From: UBA830 sp038146925
Lineage (GTDB): Bacteria; Pseudomonadota; Alphaproteobacteria; MPNO01; UBA830
Assembly (NCBI GenBank): GCA_038146925.1
Contig: JAYQSP010000006.1
Coordinates: 387,118 to 451,117 of the forward strand
DNA: 64,000 nt
Direction of reading: 5' to 3'
Below are positions 43,015-51,456 of the stretch, piece by piece. The notes under the pieces are model-generated. The model had not been told where the DNA came from and searched no databases. It saw only the letters and a program-made list of their open reading frames with translations. The translations under genes and the position numbers were made by a program. Numbering within the stretch: the stretch's first letter is position 1; every line of letters starts with the position of its first letter.

Positions 43015-43863
43015 TTAAGGGCGGCGCCGCCGGAGGAAACCGAGGCCGAGCAGCCCAAGCCCGAAGACCGCCAGCGAACCCGGTTCCGGGACTTCGACAC
43101 TGTCGTCCGTGACAAGGATATTGTCCCACTGTGCGCCTCCGGAACGGGTGCCCAGTGCCGTGCTGGCAAACGATCCCCCAATATTGGCCGACCGGAAATC
43201 CGTAAAACCGAAAACCGAGTCGATCGCCGCGATTTGGCTGGTCTAAACGGCGAAGCGCGAAGTTTCAACCAAGCCTGAACCGAAATCCAAGGCGCTGTAT
43301 ACCTCGCTCGAATTTCTATCAATGATGATCTTTAGGACGTCAATCTGGTCGAACGGACCGTCCTGGGGCACGAAGGCCGACGCGTTTCCGGTCATCCCGT
43401 GGGCATCGAGCAGAAAACCGGTCTTTCCGGGGACGTTGTCCTTGTCGTAAAGCACCGTCCAGTGGGCCCCGTCCCTCGCCAAAGTGCTGCCCGCGCTTGA
43501 CCCGAGCCCCATCGCCGCGTTGTGAGACCGCAGCGAAAAGGTCTGACCGAAGACATCGACGGAAAATTCGTAAACGTTGCCGGACCCGTTGAGGTTTCCG
43601 AACTGACGCTCCACGAGAGCGAAGCCGTCTACGGTACCGGAGAAATCCGTTCCGTCGAGGACTGTGCTGCCACCGAAACTGGCGCTGCTGTTCGTGTTTA
43701 TGTTGCCCCCGGCCCAGCCGTTCGTGCCGGCGACGACGCCGCCCGGACTGTGGCCTTCAAAATTTTCGGAGAACAGAACCGCGGCATGAGTACCTGTCGT
43801 GGACAGAATCAGGGCGGCAAAGGCGAATAAGGCGGCTTTTCTGAGGGTCGGGGTAGTGCGCAT
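43015..43863 (-). pseudogene. PEP-CTERM protein gene with an in-frame amber codon
   Basis: ATG at 43863 with AGGAG opens a secreted protein: signal peptide to about residue 28, then a beta-rich body (LFSENFEGHSPGGVVAG, DGFALVERQFGNLNGS, DVLKIIIDRNSSEVYSALDF) resembling the lectin-like fold of many PEP-CTERM proteins. After SRFAV comes TAG (43243-43245). The same frame continues 75 codons: TSQIAAIDSVFGFTDFRS, SGGAQWDNILVTDDSVEV, the sorting tag PEPGSLAVFGLGLLGLGF and RRRRP, then TAA. Without read-through, the product lacks its sorting tail. It may be a recent pseudogene; the promoter is intact. Confidence 0.85.
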
Positions 43864-43907
43864 CAATTTTACTCCTGAACATCGACTGCCTACCCGCCCG
43901 CTTATGA

Positions 43908-43923
43908 TGCAAATCATATGCCA
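43908..43923 (-). promoter_or_regulatory. Sigma-54 (-24/-12) promoter of PEP-CTERM gene 3
   Basis: On the minus strand TGGCAT-N5-TTGCA, with ten bases between GG (43922-43921) and GC. The predicted transcript start is near 43898, about 35 bases before the ATG. The AATAACTTT stretch just upstream is also found upstream of promoter 1. Confidence 0.85.
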
Positions 43924-43984
43924 GAAAACAAAAGTTATTATTTTGAAGTGGTTAGAACCGTTTAACGCCTCGGAAGCGCAGCGA

Positions 43985-44002
43985 CTGTAAAGAATTTCGA
44001 CG
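43985..44002 (-). promoter_or_regulatory. Putative enhancer element upstream of PEP-CTERM gene 3
   Basis: On the minus strand CGTCG (44002-43998), seven bases, then TTACAG (43990-43985), ending 62 bases before the GG of the -24 box. The element sits at the boundary with the EamA gene, with which it almost touches. Confidence 0.65.
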
Positions 44003-44003
44003 C

Positions 44004-44894
44004 TCAGCCGCGCTTCACCAGATACAGATTGCTGCCGACGATCAGCACGGCGCCGGCGACGCTCCACCAGCTGGGGATTTCAGCGAACAGCAGGATACCG
44101 AAGATCGCCGAATAGACGATGCGCATGTAATCGAACGGTACCGTGACGGTCGCCTCGCCCAGCGTGAAACCGTGGGTGATACAGGACTGGCCCAGTATGC
44201 CCAGAAACCCGATAAGGATCAGGACCCACACTTCGTTCCATGTCGGATGGGTCCAGAAGAACGCCGCCGGTATGGCGGAAAACAGCATCATGTAGAACGC
44301 ATAATAGAAGATGATCCTTCGCGTCGGTTCGGTCGATGCCAGCTTCTTTATGCAGATCACCACCATCCCGCCGAACACCGCGCCCGCGACGGCGACGATC
44401 CCGTCGGGGTCGAAGCCTCCGCCGAACGGCCGCAGCATGACCAGAATCCCGACGAAACCGACGAGGGTAATCGCAATCCGCTGCCGGCCGGCGATTTCTC
44501 CGAGGAACAGAAACGCCAGAAGGATCATGAAGAGCGGACGCGAGAACTGCAGCGCCATGGCATCGGCCAGCACAAGATGGGTGATGGCGTAGAAAAAACA
44601 GAAATTGCCGCACGCCCCCCAGAACCCGCGCTGCAGATGCATCAGCGGGCGGGTCGTCCGGATGACATCGAAGCCGCCGGTCGCAAGCAGCCACGGCGCG
44701 AAAATCAGAAATCCGACCAGCGCCCGGCAGAACATCAGCTGCGCCGCCGACATCCTTTCGCCGAGGATTTTCACGAACACAGCCATCACGGTGAGCAGGA
44801 TCGCGCCCATGGACACGAACAGCACCGCGCGCAGGTTGGCGGGAAGTATGGCCCATCGGTTCCGGGCGGCGCTGTTCAGGTCTGTAAGGGTCAA
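44004..44894 (-). CDS. EamA/DMT-family permease
   Basis: About 296 residues with ten membrane helices in two EamA repeats. The start is probably the TTG at 44894 (LTLTDLNSAARNRW), which overlaps the stop of the DUF962 gene (TTGA); upstream in-frame sequence lies inside that gene and looks non-coding in this frame. Segments such as GRQRIAITLVGFVGILVMLRP in repeat 1 and the terminal AGAVLIVGSNLYLVKRG are typical. It exports or imports a small metabolite of unknown identity. A second, related EamA gene is at 55.7 kb. Confidence 0.85.
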   Translation of the reverse strand: MTLTDLNSAARNRWAILPANLRAVLFVSMGAILLTVMAVFVKILGERMSAAQLMFCRALVGFLIFAPWLLATGGFDVIRTTRPLMHLQRGFWGACGNFCFFYAITHLVLADAMALQFSRPLFMILLAFLFLGEIAGRQRIAITLVGFVGILVMLRPFGGGFDPDGIVAVAGAVFGGMVVICIKKLASTEPTRRIIFYYAFYMMLFSAIPAAFFWTHPTWNEVWVLILIGFLGILGQSCITHGFTLGEATVTVPFDYMRIVYSAIFGILLFAEIPSWWSVAGAVLIVGSNLYLVKRG

Positions 44895-45226
44895 GTATCG
44901 ATGCCGTGGCGTCTGAGTTCCGTATCCAGCCGTCCGGTACAATACAGCGCGAACATGCGGAAGTCGCCCAGCAGCGACCAGACCGGATAGCGGAACGTCG
45001 CCGGCCGGTTCCGTTCGATGAAGAAATGTGCCGCCCAGGCGAGCCCGTAGCCGGCGACCGCCGCGGCGGCGAGAAACCACAGATTGCCCGACAGCATCAG
45101 CATCGCGACGAACACCATCGCCAACGCGGTGCCGACCACGTGCAGCAGGCGCGCGTTCGGGTCTTTGTGTTCCGACAGGTAGTAGGGCCAGAACTCGTTG
45201 AAGGATTCGAAGCCGTTGGTCTTCAT
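44891..45226 (-). CDS. DUF962 (Mpo1-like) membrane protein
   Basis: The ATG at 45226 gives MKTNGFESFNEFWPYYLSEH, the standard family start, with HKDPNARLLHVVGT and AWAAHFFIERNRPATFRYP. The total is 111 residues with two or three membrane helices. Family members in yeast (Mpo1) are Fe(II) dioxygenases that shorten 2-hydroxy fatty acids; His residues in SEHK, LLHVVG and AHFF fit a metal site. A longer start at 45265 would overlap the divergent cyclase gene. Confidence 0.85.
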   Translation of the reverse strand: MKTNGFESFNEFWPYYLSEHKDPNARLLHVVGTALAMVFVAMLMLSGNLWFLAAAAVAGYGLAWAAHFFIERNRPATFRYPVWSLLGDFRMFALYCTGRLDTELRRHGIDT

Positions 45227-45257
45227 GACGGCATCAGGATAAATCTTTCGAAACCGC

Positions 45258-46463
45258 ATGGCCATTGATCCGCAAGCAACCCTCCCTTATGTGACGCGGA
45301 TGTCCGACGACAAGATATTCGACTGGCTGCTGGCCGATGCGCCGACCCTGCCCTCCTGCCGGCACGTGCTCGAACAGCTCGTCACCCGGCTCTGCGACGG
45401 CGGCATGCCACTGGACCGCGCGACATTCAGCGTCGGCGTGTTGCACCCGGAGCTGCTGGCAAAGGCCTATATCTGGGAGCGCGGCGCGGCCAGCGTCACA
45501 GAAACCGATGTCCATCACGGCATACAGCGCACGGATCAGTATCAGGGCAGTCCCTACAGGTTGCTCAATGAAGGCGAAGAATACGTGCGCCGCCGCCTGC
45601 CGGACCCCAAATCCGAGGCCGAATTTCCGCTGCTGGAAGAGCTGCGCGACGACGGCGGCACCGACTACATCGCCATCGCCCTGCCGCGCAGCGACGGCAA
45701 CGTGTATCGCACGTCATGGTCGACCCAGGCCGAGGGCGGTTTTTCGGACGCCGATATTGACCGTCTGCTGGCGCTGCGGCCGGCCCTCGCGGTGGTGATC
45801 GAGTTGCAATCGCGCGCTGAAATGACCAAAAGCGTCCTTGATCTCTATCTCGGGCGCGAAGCGGGACGGCGCGTTTACGCCGGCGACATTCAACGCGGCG
45901 ACGGTACGACGATCCGGTCGGTTCTGTTCATGAGCGACCTGCGCGGATTCACCAGCCTGTCGGACCGGATTCCGCTCGATTTCCTGATCGCCGTCCTGAA
46001 CGATTATTTCGAGGCCGTCTCCGGCCCGATCCACGCCCATGGCGGCGAGATGCTGAAATATATCGGCGATGCGGTGCTGGGCATTTTCCGGATCGGCAGC
46101 GACGAGGAGATGTCCGCTGTTTGCGACGCCGCGCTGGGAGCGGCGGAACTCGCGGCCGAGAACATGAAAATCCTCAACCGGCGACGTGGCCGCGAAAACA
46201 AACCGCCGCTCGATTTCGGCATCGCGCTGCACGTCGGCGACACGATGTACGGCAATGTCGGCGCGCACGACAGGCTCGATTTCACAGTGATCGGCCCGGC
46301 CGTCAATCTGTGCGCTCGGCTGGAAGCGCTGGCGGGCCGCCTAAGCGAACAGGTCATCTGTTCGGCGGAGTTCGCCGCCCGGACTTCCGTGCCGATGACG
46401 TCGGTGGGCCAGCACGAGCTGAAAAACGTCGACAACCCGGTCGGGGCGTTCGTCCCGGCGTGA
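45258..46463 (+). CDS. Class III adenylate/guanylate cyclase
   Basis: 401 residues. The N-terminal half (about 1-190) is an unrecognised sensory region; related alphaproteobacterial cyclases have such a region too. The C-terminal catalytic domain shows the metal-binding Asp in FMSDLRGFTSLSDR (about 228) and in KYIGDAVLGIF (about 270), and the transition-state region DFTVIGPAVNLCARLEAL. The residues needed for catalysis appear present, so it should make cAMP (or cGMP). It is divergent from DUF962. Confidence 0.9.
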   Translation: MAIDPQATLPYVTRMSDDKIFDWLLADAPTLPSCRHVLEQLVTRLCDGGMPLDRATFSVGVLHPELLAKAYIWERGAASVTETDVHHGIQRTDQYQGSPYRLLNEGEEYVRRRLPDPKSEAEFPLLEELRDDGGTDYIAIALPRSDGNVYRTSWSTQAEGGFSDADIDRLLALRPALAVVIELQSRAEMTKSVLDLYLGREAGRRVYAGDIQRGDGTTIRSVLFMSDLRGFTSLSDRIPLDFLIAVLNDYFEAVSGPIHAHGGEMLKYIGDAVLGIFRIGSDEEMSAVCDAALGAAELAAENMKILNRRRGRENKPPLDFGIALHVGDTMYGNVGAHDRLDFTVIGPAVNLCARLEALAGRLSEQVICSAEFAARTSVPMTSVGQHELKNVDNPVGAFVPA

Positions 46464-46475
46464 CCGGGGCCCCGA

Positions 46476-47087
46476 TCAATACATCCGGTCGCGGTAGCTG
46501 ATCTCCACCCCCGCCTCGGCATCCTCGACGCTGATTTCGCCGTTGATCTGATCTGACACCATTTTACCCAGCGTCGGCAGTTCGCCGCGTTCGATCCGGT
46601 AATCGTCTTCCCACAGTTTCGACCGTTTCAGGGCCTTGGCGCAGTGCAGATAGGCCTCCGTGACGTCGATCAGGATCGCGCTGCGCGGTATCTTGCCGTT
46701 GACAGCAAAATCGCCGAGCAGGTCCTCATCGGTCACGATCCGGGCGCGGCCGTTCACGCGTGCCGTCTCCTCGACGCCTGGGATCATGAACACCAGCCCC
46801 ACATCCGGGTTCGCGGTGATATTGGACAGCGTATCCAGCCGGTTGTTGCCCGGCCGGTCGGGGATCATGACCGTATTGGAATCGATCACCCTGACGAAAC
46901 CCGGCGCGTCGCCGCGCGGACTGACGTCGGTGCCGCGGTCGGGATGATTGGACCCGATCACCAGAAACGGCGACAAGGAAATAAAACGCGCGATGTGTTC
47001 GTCGATGGCCGGCAGCGCCTTCAGCCGGACGATCTTCGACTGATCGGGGTAACGATCTCTCAGCGCTTTTTCGGTCTCTATGGTCAT
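46476..47087 (-). CDS. PNPOx-fold flavin/F420-binding family protein
   Basis: 203 residues in the MSMEG_1061/DR2398 subgroup of pyridoxamine 5'-phosphate oxidase-like proteins: FLVIGSNHPDRGTDVSPRGD, IPDRPGNNRLDTLSNITANP, VGLVFMIPGVEETARVNGRA, AYLHCAKALKRSKLW. This fold binds FMN, and in some groups F420 or heme. It is convergent with the cyclase and divergent from the Rieske oxygenase gene. The reaction is unknown. Confidence 0.85.
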   Translation of the reverse strand: MTIETEKALRDRYPDQSKIVRLKALPAIDEHIARFISLSPFLVIGSNHPDRGTDVSPRGDAPGFVRVIDSNTVMIPDRPGNNRLDTLSNITANPDVGLVFMIPGVEETARVNGRARIVTDEDLLGDFAVNGKIPRSAILIDVTEAYLHCAKALKRSKLWEDDYRIERGELPTLGKMVSDQINGEISVEDAEAGVEISYRDRMY

Positions 47088-47195
47088 GCCGCTTCCTCCG
47101 CCGGTGTCCCGAAGCCAGATTATCGTTCTTCAAACTTCGCAACCAGTGGCCTTACGCCGTTTACGACGGCGCGCAAGGATGCTTTTATTCCGCCC

Positions 47196-48500
47196 ATGAC
47201 CGATACGTATTCCGACCTCGCGCCCGAAGGCCGCGTCCACCGGCGCGTTTATACCGACCCGGCGATATTCGATGCTGAAATGGACCGCATCTACGGCAAC
47301 GCCTGGCTGTTCGTCGCCCATGAAAGCCAGATCGCCGAACCCGGCCAGTACGTCACCGCCCACATGGGCGACCGGCCCATGATTGTCGCCCGGCATTCGG
47401 ACGGCGAAATATACGTCTTCGCCAATCGCTGCACCCATCGTGGCATGAAAGTGTGCAGTGCTCGCCGCGGAGCGAAAAAGCGTTTCATCTGCCCCTATCA
47501 CGGCTGGGCGTTTTCGACCGATGGCTCGCTTATCGGTATTCCCCACGGCAAAGGCTATAACGGCAAGATCGATCCGAATGACCCGGCGCTGGCGCTCGAT
47601 CGTGCGGCCCGGGTGGAAAGCTACCGCGGGTTCGTTTTCGCCAGCCGCGCCGCGGAGGGCCGGTCGCTCGCCGACTATCTGGGTCCGATGACCCGGGCGA
47701 TCGACAACATGATCGACCGTGCGCCCGGCGGCGAAATCGAAATGACCGGCGGCGGGTTCCGCCAGCGCTACAAGGGCAACTGGAAACTCCATATGGAGAA
47801 CGCCAACGACCTGATGCATGCGTCGATCGTGCATGCGTCATCGGTCGATGCCGCGCAGTCCGTCGCTGACGATCTGCAGGACGGCGAAGAAGATCACGCT
47901 CTGCAGATGTTCAAAGGCAACGGCCTGCCGCTGGCGATGATGGACGAGGTCGAAATCCACGGCTTTCCCGGCGGTCATTCCTATATGGGCGGATTCTACA
48001 AGGAAGGTCCGATCACCCAGACGACCGACGAAGATCCCGTCGTCGCACAATACCGGAAATCGATGATCGATGCCTATGGCGAGAACCGGGCGGAAGACAT
48101 CATGGGTTGGGACACCTTCAACCACCTGATCTACCCCAACCTGATCCTGAATCCGAAACACCAGCAGATGCGCCTGCTGCAGCCGGTCAGCGTCGATTGC
48201 ACCATCGTGCATTCCATGTGCTTCCGCCTGAAGGACGCGCCGGAGGAAATGTACCGGCGCAGCGTGCGTTTTCTCAGCGCGCTCAATTCGCCGGCTTCCC
48301 AGATCACGACCGACGACATCGCCATGTTCAACAATATCCAGGTCGCGCTGGACGAAGCGGACACCGACTGGATCGATCTGTCGCGCGGCCTGGGCCACGA
48401 CCGGGCCCACGACGACGGCGGCGAGATCGGCGAGGTCGGAACCAGCGAACTGCCGCTCCGCGCCCAGTATTCGGCGTGGCGACAACTCATGAGCCAGTAG
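47196..48500 (+). CDS. Aromatic ring-hydroxylating dioxygenase alpha subunit (Rieske)
   Basis: 434 residues from the ATG at 47196 (MTDTYSDLAPEGRVHR). Rieske ligands: C79 and H81 (CTHRGM), C99 and H102 (CPYHGW). The catalytic iron domain has N202, D205, H208 and H213 in ENANDLMHASIVHAS. The size and layout match large subunits of benzoate, anthranilate or phthalate-type dioxygenases. No small subunit or reductase gene is beside it; a VOC protein follows 12 bases downstream. It is divergent from the PNPOx-fold gene. Confidence 0.9.
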   Translation: MTDTYSDLAPEGRVHRRVYTDPAIFDAEMDRIYGNAWLFVAHESQIAEPGQYVTAHMGDRPMIVARHSDGEIYVFANRCTHRGMKVCSARRGAKKRFICPYHGWAFSTDGSLIGIPHGKGYNGKIDPNDPALALDRAARVESYRGFVFASRAAEGRSLADYLGPMTRAIDNMIDRAPGGEIEMTGGGFRQRYKGNWKLHMENANDLMHASIVHASSVDAAQSVADDLQDGEEDHALQMFKGNGLPLAMMDEVEIHGFPGGHSYMGGFYKEGPITQTTDEDPVVAQYRKSMIDAYGENRAEDIMGWDTFNHLIYPNLILNPKHQQMRLLQPVSVDCTIVHSMCFRLKDAPEEMYRRSVRFLSALNSPASQITTDDIAMFNNIQVALDEADTDWIDLSRGLGHDRAHDDGGEIGEVGTSELPLRAQYSAWRQLMSQ

Positions 48501-48512
48501 GAGGTAACGACC

Positions 48513-48956
48513 ATGCCCGCAACCGACCTGCACCATCTCGCCATCAAGACCAGCGATGTCGATGCGACCGTCGCCTTTTACAACGAAGTGATCGGATCGC
48601 ACTCCGTGGAACGGCCGGATTTCGGTTTTCCGGGCGCCTGGCTTCAGTTCGGCGAAACGATGATCCACCTCTATGGCGGCGACGCGGCGAAGAACGGCGA
48701 TGGCGGCCACGATCGCGGTTCGGCCGCCATCGACCACATCGCGCTGTCCGCCCACGGTTTCGACGAAATGCGCAAAATCTGTGAGGCCCGAAAACTAGAC
48801 TGGCGGCAGTTCGATATACCGTCTTTCAACCTATGGCAGCTTTTCGTCTACGACCCCAACGGCGTACTTGTCGAACTAAACTTCGATATCACCCTAGAAC
48901 CTGAGGGCAGCAAAGGTCCGGACGAGACAAACCGGTACGAACCGGGCAAATTCTAA
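48513..48956 (+). CDS. VOC/glyoxalase-fold protein
   Basis: 147 residues with the VOC pattern LHHLAIKTSDVDATVAFYNE at the start, IDHIALSAHGFDEMR in the middle and LFVYDPNGVLVELNF near the end. The metal-ligand candidates are H7 or H8 in LHHLA, the His of IDHIAL and the Glu in LVELNF. The gene has GGAGG before the start and is 12 bases after the Rieske oxygenase, so it may act on its product, for example as an extradiol dioxygenase or isomerase. Confidence 0.88.
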   Translation: MPATDLHHLAIKTSDVDATVAFYNEVIGSHSVERPDFGFPGAWLQFGETMIHLYGGDAAKNGDGGHDRGSAAIDHIALSAHGFDEMRKICEARKLDWRQFDIPSFNLWQLFVYDPNGVLVELNFDITLEPEGSKGPDETNRYEPGKF

Positions 48957-48999
48957 TCTTCAATATTTCGCCATAAAATAAGTCTATTGCGGGGTTAGA

Positions 49000-49099
49000 C
49001 TAAGACCGGTGTACCCGCCGCGCGGTTGCCTCCAGGCCAGGCTCAGGTCCGGTTGGGGAGGTCCGTCCTGCGCCGCTGGCCTGAAGTTAGCACCCTTAG
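49000..49099. ncRNA. Candidate structured RNA between convergent genes
   Basis: The 228-base spacer between the VOC gene and the quinone reductase gene holds nested pairing arms: CTAAG/CTTAG (49000-49004, 49095-49099), GGTGT/GCACC (49008-49012, 49090-49094, one G-U pair), AGGCCAG/CTGGCCT (49034-49040, 49076-49082) and CAGG/CCTG (49044-49047, 49067-49070). This gives a 100-base rod. No known RNA family is recognised, and the promoter signals (TAAAAT near 48974) are weak. The strand is undetermined. Confidence 0.35.
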
Positions 49100-49184
49100 A
49101 AAAAACTCTGTGCAAAGAGGCAGCACGTTTCAGGATATAAGCATGAAAAATACCTCTGGCGCGTCGGCCGCTGCAGGCCGGGCG

Positions 49185-50165
49185 TCAGATCGTCAAGATG
49201 CTCGACCCTGTCGTTTTGCGGCCCGCTAGATCCGCGTGCGCCTTGGCCGCATCCGACAGGGCGTAACGCTGGTTGATTTCCATTTTCAACTTGCCGTCGG
49301 CTATCAGGCTGAAGAGCTCGTTGGCATTCGCGCCGCGTTCCGCCGGGTCCCTGATGAAATTCCCCAGACCGCCGCAGGCGACCGAGCCGGAGAGCGGCCG
49401 TAACACCCGCAGATCGACGGGTCCGATCGGTCCCGACGCCACGCCGTAGGACACCATACGTCCGCGCTCCGCCAGACAGGTCAAACCCTTCTCGAAGGTA
49501 TCCTTGCCGATCGCGTCGTAAACGACTTCGACGCCCCGCCCATTCGTGATGTCGCGCACCCTGTCGGCGAAATCATCGCGCGTATAGACGATGGGATGGG
49601 CGCAGCCGTGCTCTGCCGCATATTCGGCCTTTTCGTCATTGCCGACGGTGCCGATTACCGTCGCGCCCTTGTGAGCGGCCCACTGGCACAACAGCAGTCC
49701 AACGCCGCCGGCCGCCGCCTGCACCAGGACAGTGTCGCCGGCCTCTAGTTTCCAGGATTCGTGCAGCAGGTAGTGCGCCGTAAGCCCCTGCAGCGTCGCC
49801 GCCGCGGCGACCTCATCGGGCGTATGGTCGGCTAGGCGGATCAGCCTGTCGGCGGCAATGATCATTTTTTCGGAATAGGCGCCGACATTCATGCAATGCG
49901 ACACCCTGGTCCCCGGCGCGAACCCTTCAACGCCGTCCCCGACCGCTTCGACCACGCCGGCGGCTTCCATGCCGATTACCGCCGGCAAAGACGGCAGCGG
50001 ATAGGTACCGGCGCGGTGATTGATGTCGATGAAGTTCAGCCCCGCCACGGTATGGCGGAGCAGCACCTCGCCCGCCTGCGGATCGCCGACCTCGACGTCT
50101 TCCCATTTCATGACTTCGGGTCCGCCGGTTTTGTGGATTCTGATTGCTTTCACTGTCTGGGACAT
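49185..50165 (-). CDS. NADPH:quinone oxidoreductase (zinc-independent MDR family)
   Basis: 326 residues. The N-terminus MSQTVKAIRIHKTGGPEVM, the segment NFIDINHRAGTYPLP and the cofactor site VLVQAAAGGVGLLLCQWA (about 150-167) with AAGGVG identify the QOR group; the zinc-binding cysteines of alcohol dehydrogenases are absent. It reduces quinones or enones with NADPH. It is monocistronic. Confidence 0.9.
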   Translation of the reverse strand: MSQTVKAIRIHKTGGPEVMKWEDVEVGDPQAGEVLLRHTVAGLNFIDINHRAGTYPLPSLPAVIGMEAAGVVEAVGDGVEGFAPGTRVSHCMNVGAYSEKMIIAADRLIRLADHTPDEVAAAATLQGLTAHYLLHESWKLEAGDTVLVQAAAGGVGLLLCQWAAHKGATVIGTVGNDEKAEYAAEHGCAHPIVYTRDDFADRVRDITNGRGVEVVYDAIGKDTFEKGLTCLAERGRMVSYGVASGPIGPVDLRVLRPLSGSVACGGLGNFIRDPAERGANANELFSLIADGKLKMEINQRYALSDAAKAHADLAGRKTTGSSILTI

Positions 50166-50235
50166 ATTTTTCGGCCTCCCGCCGTTGAGAACTGATAAGG
50201 CATATATAGCGAACTTTTGGCGCGGCGTCGGCGAC

Positions 50236-51390
50236 CTAAAGGTCTTTCAGAACCGCCCACAGCTGCGCGTGGGTTTCGAAACCGATACCGGGATTCTGCG
50301 GCAGAGAGCCGGACCCGTTCGATATCTCGACCTCTTCCTGCAGCCCGCCGAGAATGAAATCGGGCCGCGCGGCGATCTCGTGCGCGCCGAGCTGCAGTCC
50401 GGCCACCGCGTGATAGGCCAGCAGATGCCCGGCATGCGGCACCATCTGCGACCGCGGCCATTCGCCGGCCTCTGCCAGCCGCACGATGTTCGCGTACTCG
50501 ACCATGCCGTAGGATAGCGCGGGATCGAACTGGATCAGGTCCCGGTCGGCACGCAATCCGCCATAGCTCAGCAGGTTGTAGGCTTCCGACATCGAAAACA
50601 GATTTTCGCCGGTTGCGATCGGGCCGTCGTAATACGCAGCAAGCGCGGTCAGCAGTTCGAAGTCGTGCGGATGGCCCGGTTCCTCGATCCATGCGAGATC
50701 ATAGGGCGTGTAGGCATCCGCCATTTCCTGCGTCGCGCCGGAGGTCGAACACATGCAGTTCACATCGACCGCCAGGCGCGATCCGTCGCCGGCCAGCAAT
50801 GACAACACCGCCTCGATCCGGGCGCAGTCGCTGGCCAGATCGCCCTGACCGCACTTGATCTTTATGCGGTGGTATCCCTGATCGAGGTAGCCTTTGATCT
50901 CGGCTTTCAGCGCCGCGAGATCGCCATCGGGATAATAGTGCCCGCCGGTCGCGTACACGGGGACCCGTTCATGGTGCTTGTCCTCGTTATAGCGTTTCGA
51001 CAGCAGCTGCCACAGCGGAATGCCTTCGATCTTCGCCGCAGCATCCCACAGCGCCATGTCGAGCACGCCGACGGCTCCGGCCCGGTCGCCATCGCCGCCC
51101 GGTTTTTCGTTGGCCATCATCGACGCCCAGCCGCGGACTGGATCGAGCCCGCCGTCGGCCCCTTCCACGTCTTCGATGGCCAGGAGGCGCGGTGCGAACC
51201 GCTCGGCGATCAGCCCGCTCTGCGCGTAGCGGCCGACCGAGGAAAATCCATAACCCGTAATTGTGCCTCTGTCGCCGGCATCTATCTCAATGGCGACGGC
51301 GGAAGCGGTCATCTGCAGGTAGCTGATCCCGGCGTTGGACATGGGATCTGAGAGCGACACCGGGCGCTCGCGAATGTCTTTGATGCGCAT
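50236..51390 (-). CDS. Mandelate racemase/muconate lactonizing family, D-tartrate dehydratase-like
   Basis: 384 residues of the enolase superfamily. Putative catalytic residues are K177 and K179 (KIK), metal ligands D209 (DVN), E236 or E237 and E262 (TGENLFS), and H319/H322 (PHAGH). The segments GYGFSSVGRYAQSGLI, MMANEKPGG, YATGGHYYPDGDL and NLLSYGGLRADRDLIQFDPA closely follow Bradyrhizobium D-tartrate dehydratase as I remember it. The ligand motif reads DVN where that enzyme has DAN. It should dehydrate a sugar acid or tartrate-like diacid. It is divergent from a broken VOC gene. Confidence 0.85.
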   Translation of the reverse strand: MRIKDIRERPVSLSDPMSNAGISYLQMTASAVAIEIDAGDRGTITGYGFSSVGRYAQSGLIAERFAPRLLAIEDVEGADGGLDPVRGWASMMANEKPGGDGDRAGAVGVLDMALWDAAAKIEGIPLWQLLSKRYNEDKHHERVPVYATGGHYYPDGDLAALKAEIKGYLDQGYHRIKIKCGQGDLASDCARIEAVLSLLAGDGSRLAVDVNCMCSTSGATQEMADAYTPYDLAWIEEPGHPHDFELLTALAAYYDGPIATGENLFSMSEAYNLLSYGGLRADRDLIQFDPALSYGMVEYANIVRLAEAGEWPRSQMVPHAGHLLAYHAVAGLQLGAHEIAARPDFILGGLQEEVEISNGSGSLPQNPGIGFETHAQLWAVLKDL

Positions 51391-51456
51391 GTGGACAGCT
51401 TAGGCGGATCGCCGCAAAATAGCAGCAGCAAACTGATTGAAAAGGGGAATTCGGCG

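Noticed and set aside
7287..43245. Two in-frame TAG codons (IalB and PEP-CTERM 3) as signs of amber recoding
   Set aside because: Other genes here, such as the malonyl-CoA decarboxylase relic and the VOC and LysR frames, end normally at TAG, and IalB is also truncated. Independent nonsense mutations are simpler.
49041..49052. CAGGTCCGG resembling the conserved part of bacterial SRP RNA
   Set aside because: The bases after it do not form the GGAA loop and GAAGCAGCC strand of SRP RNA.
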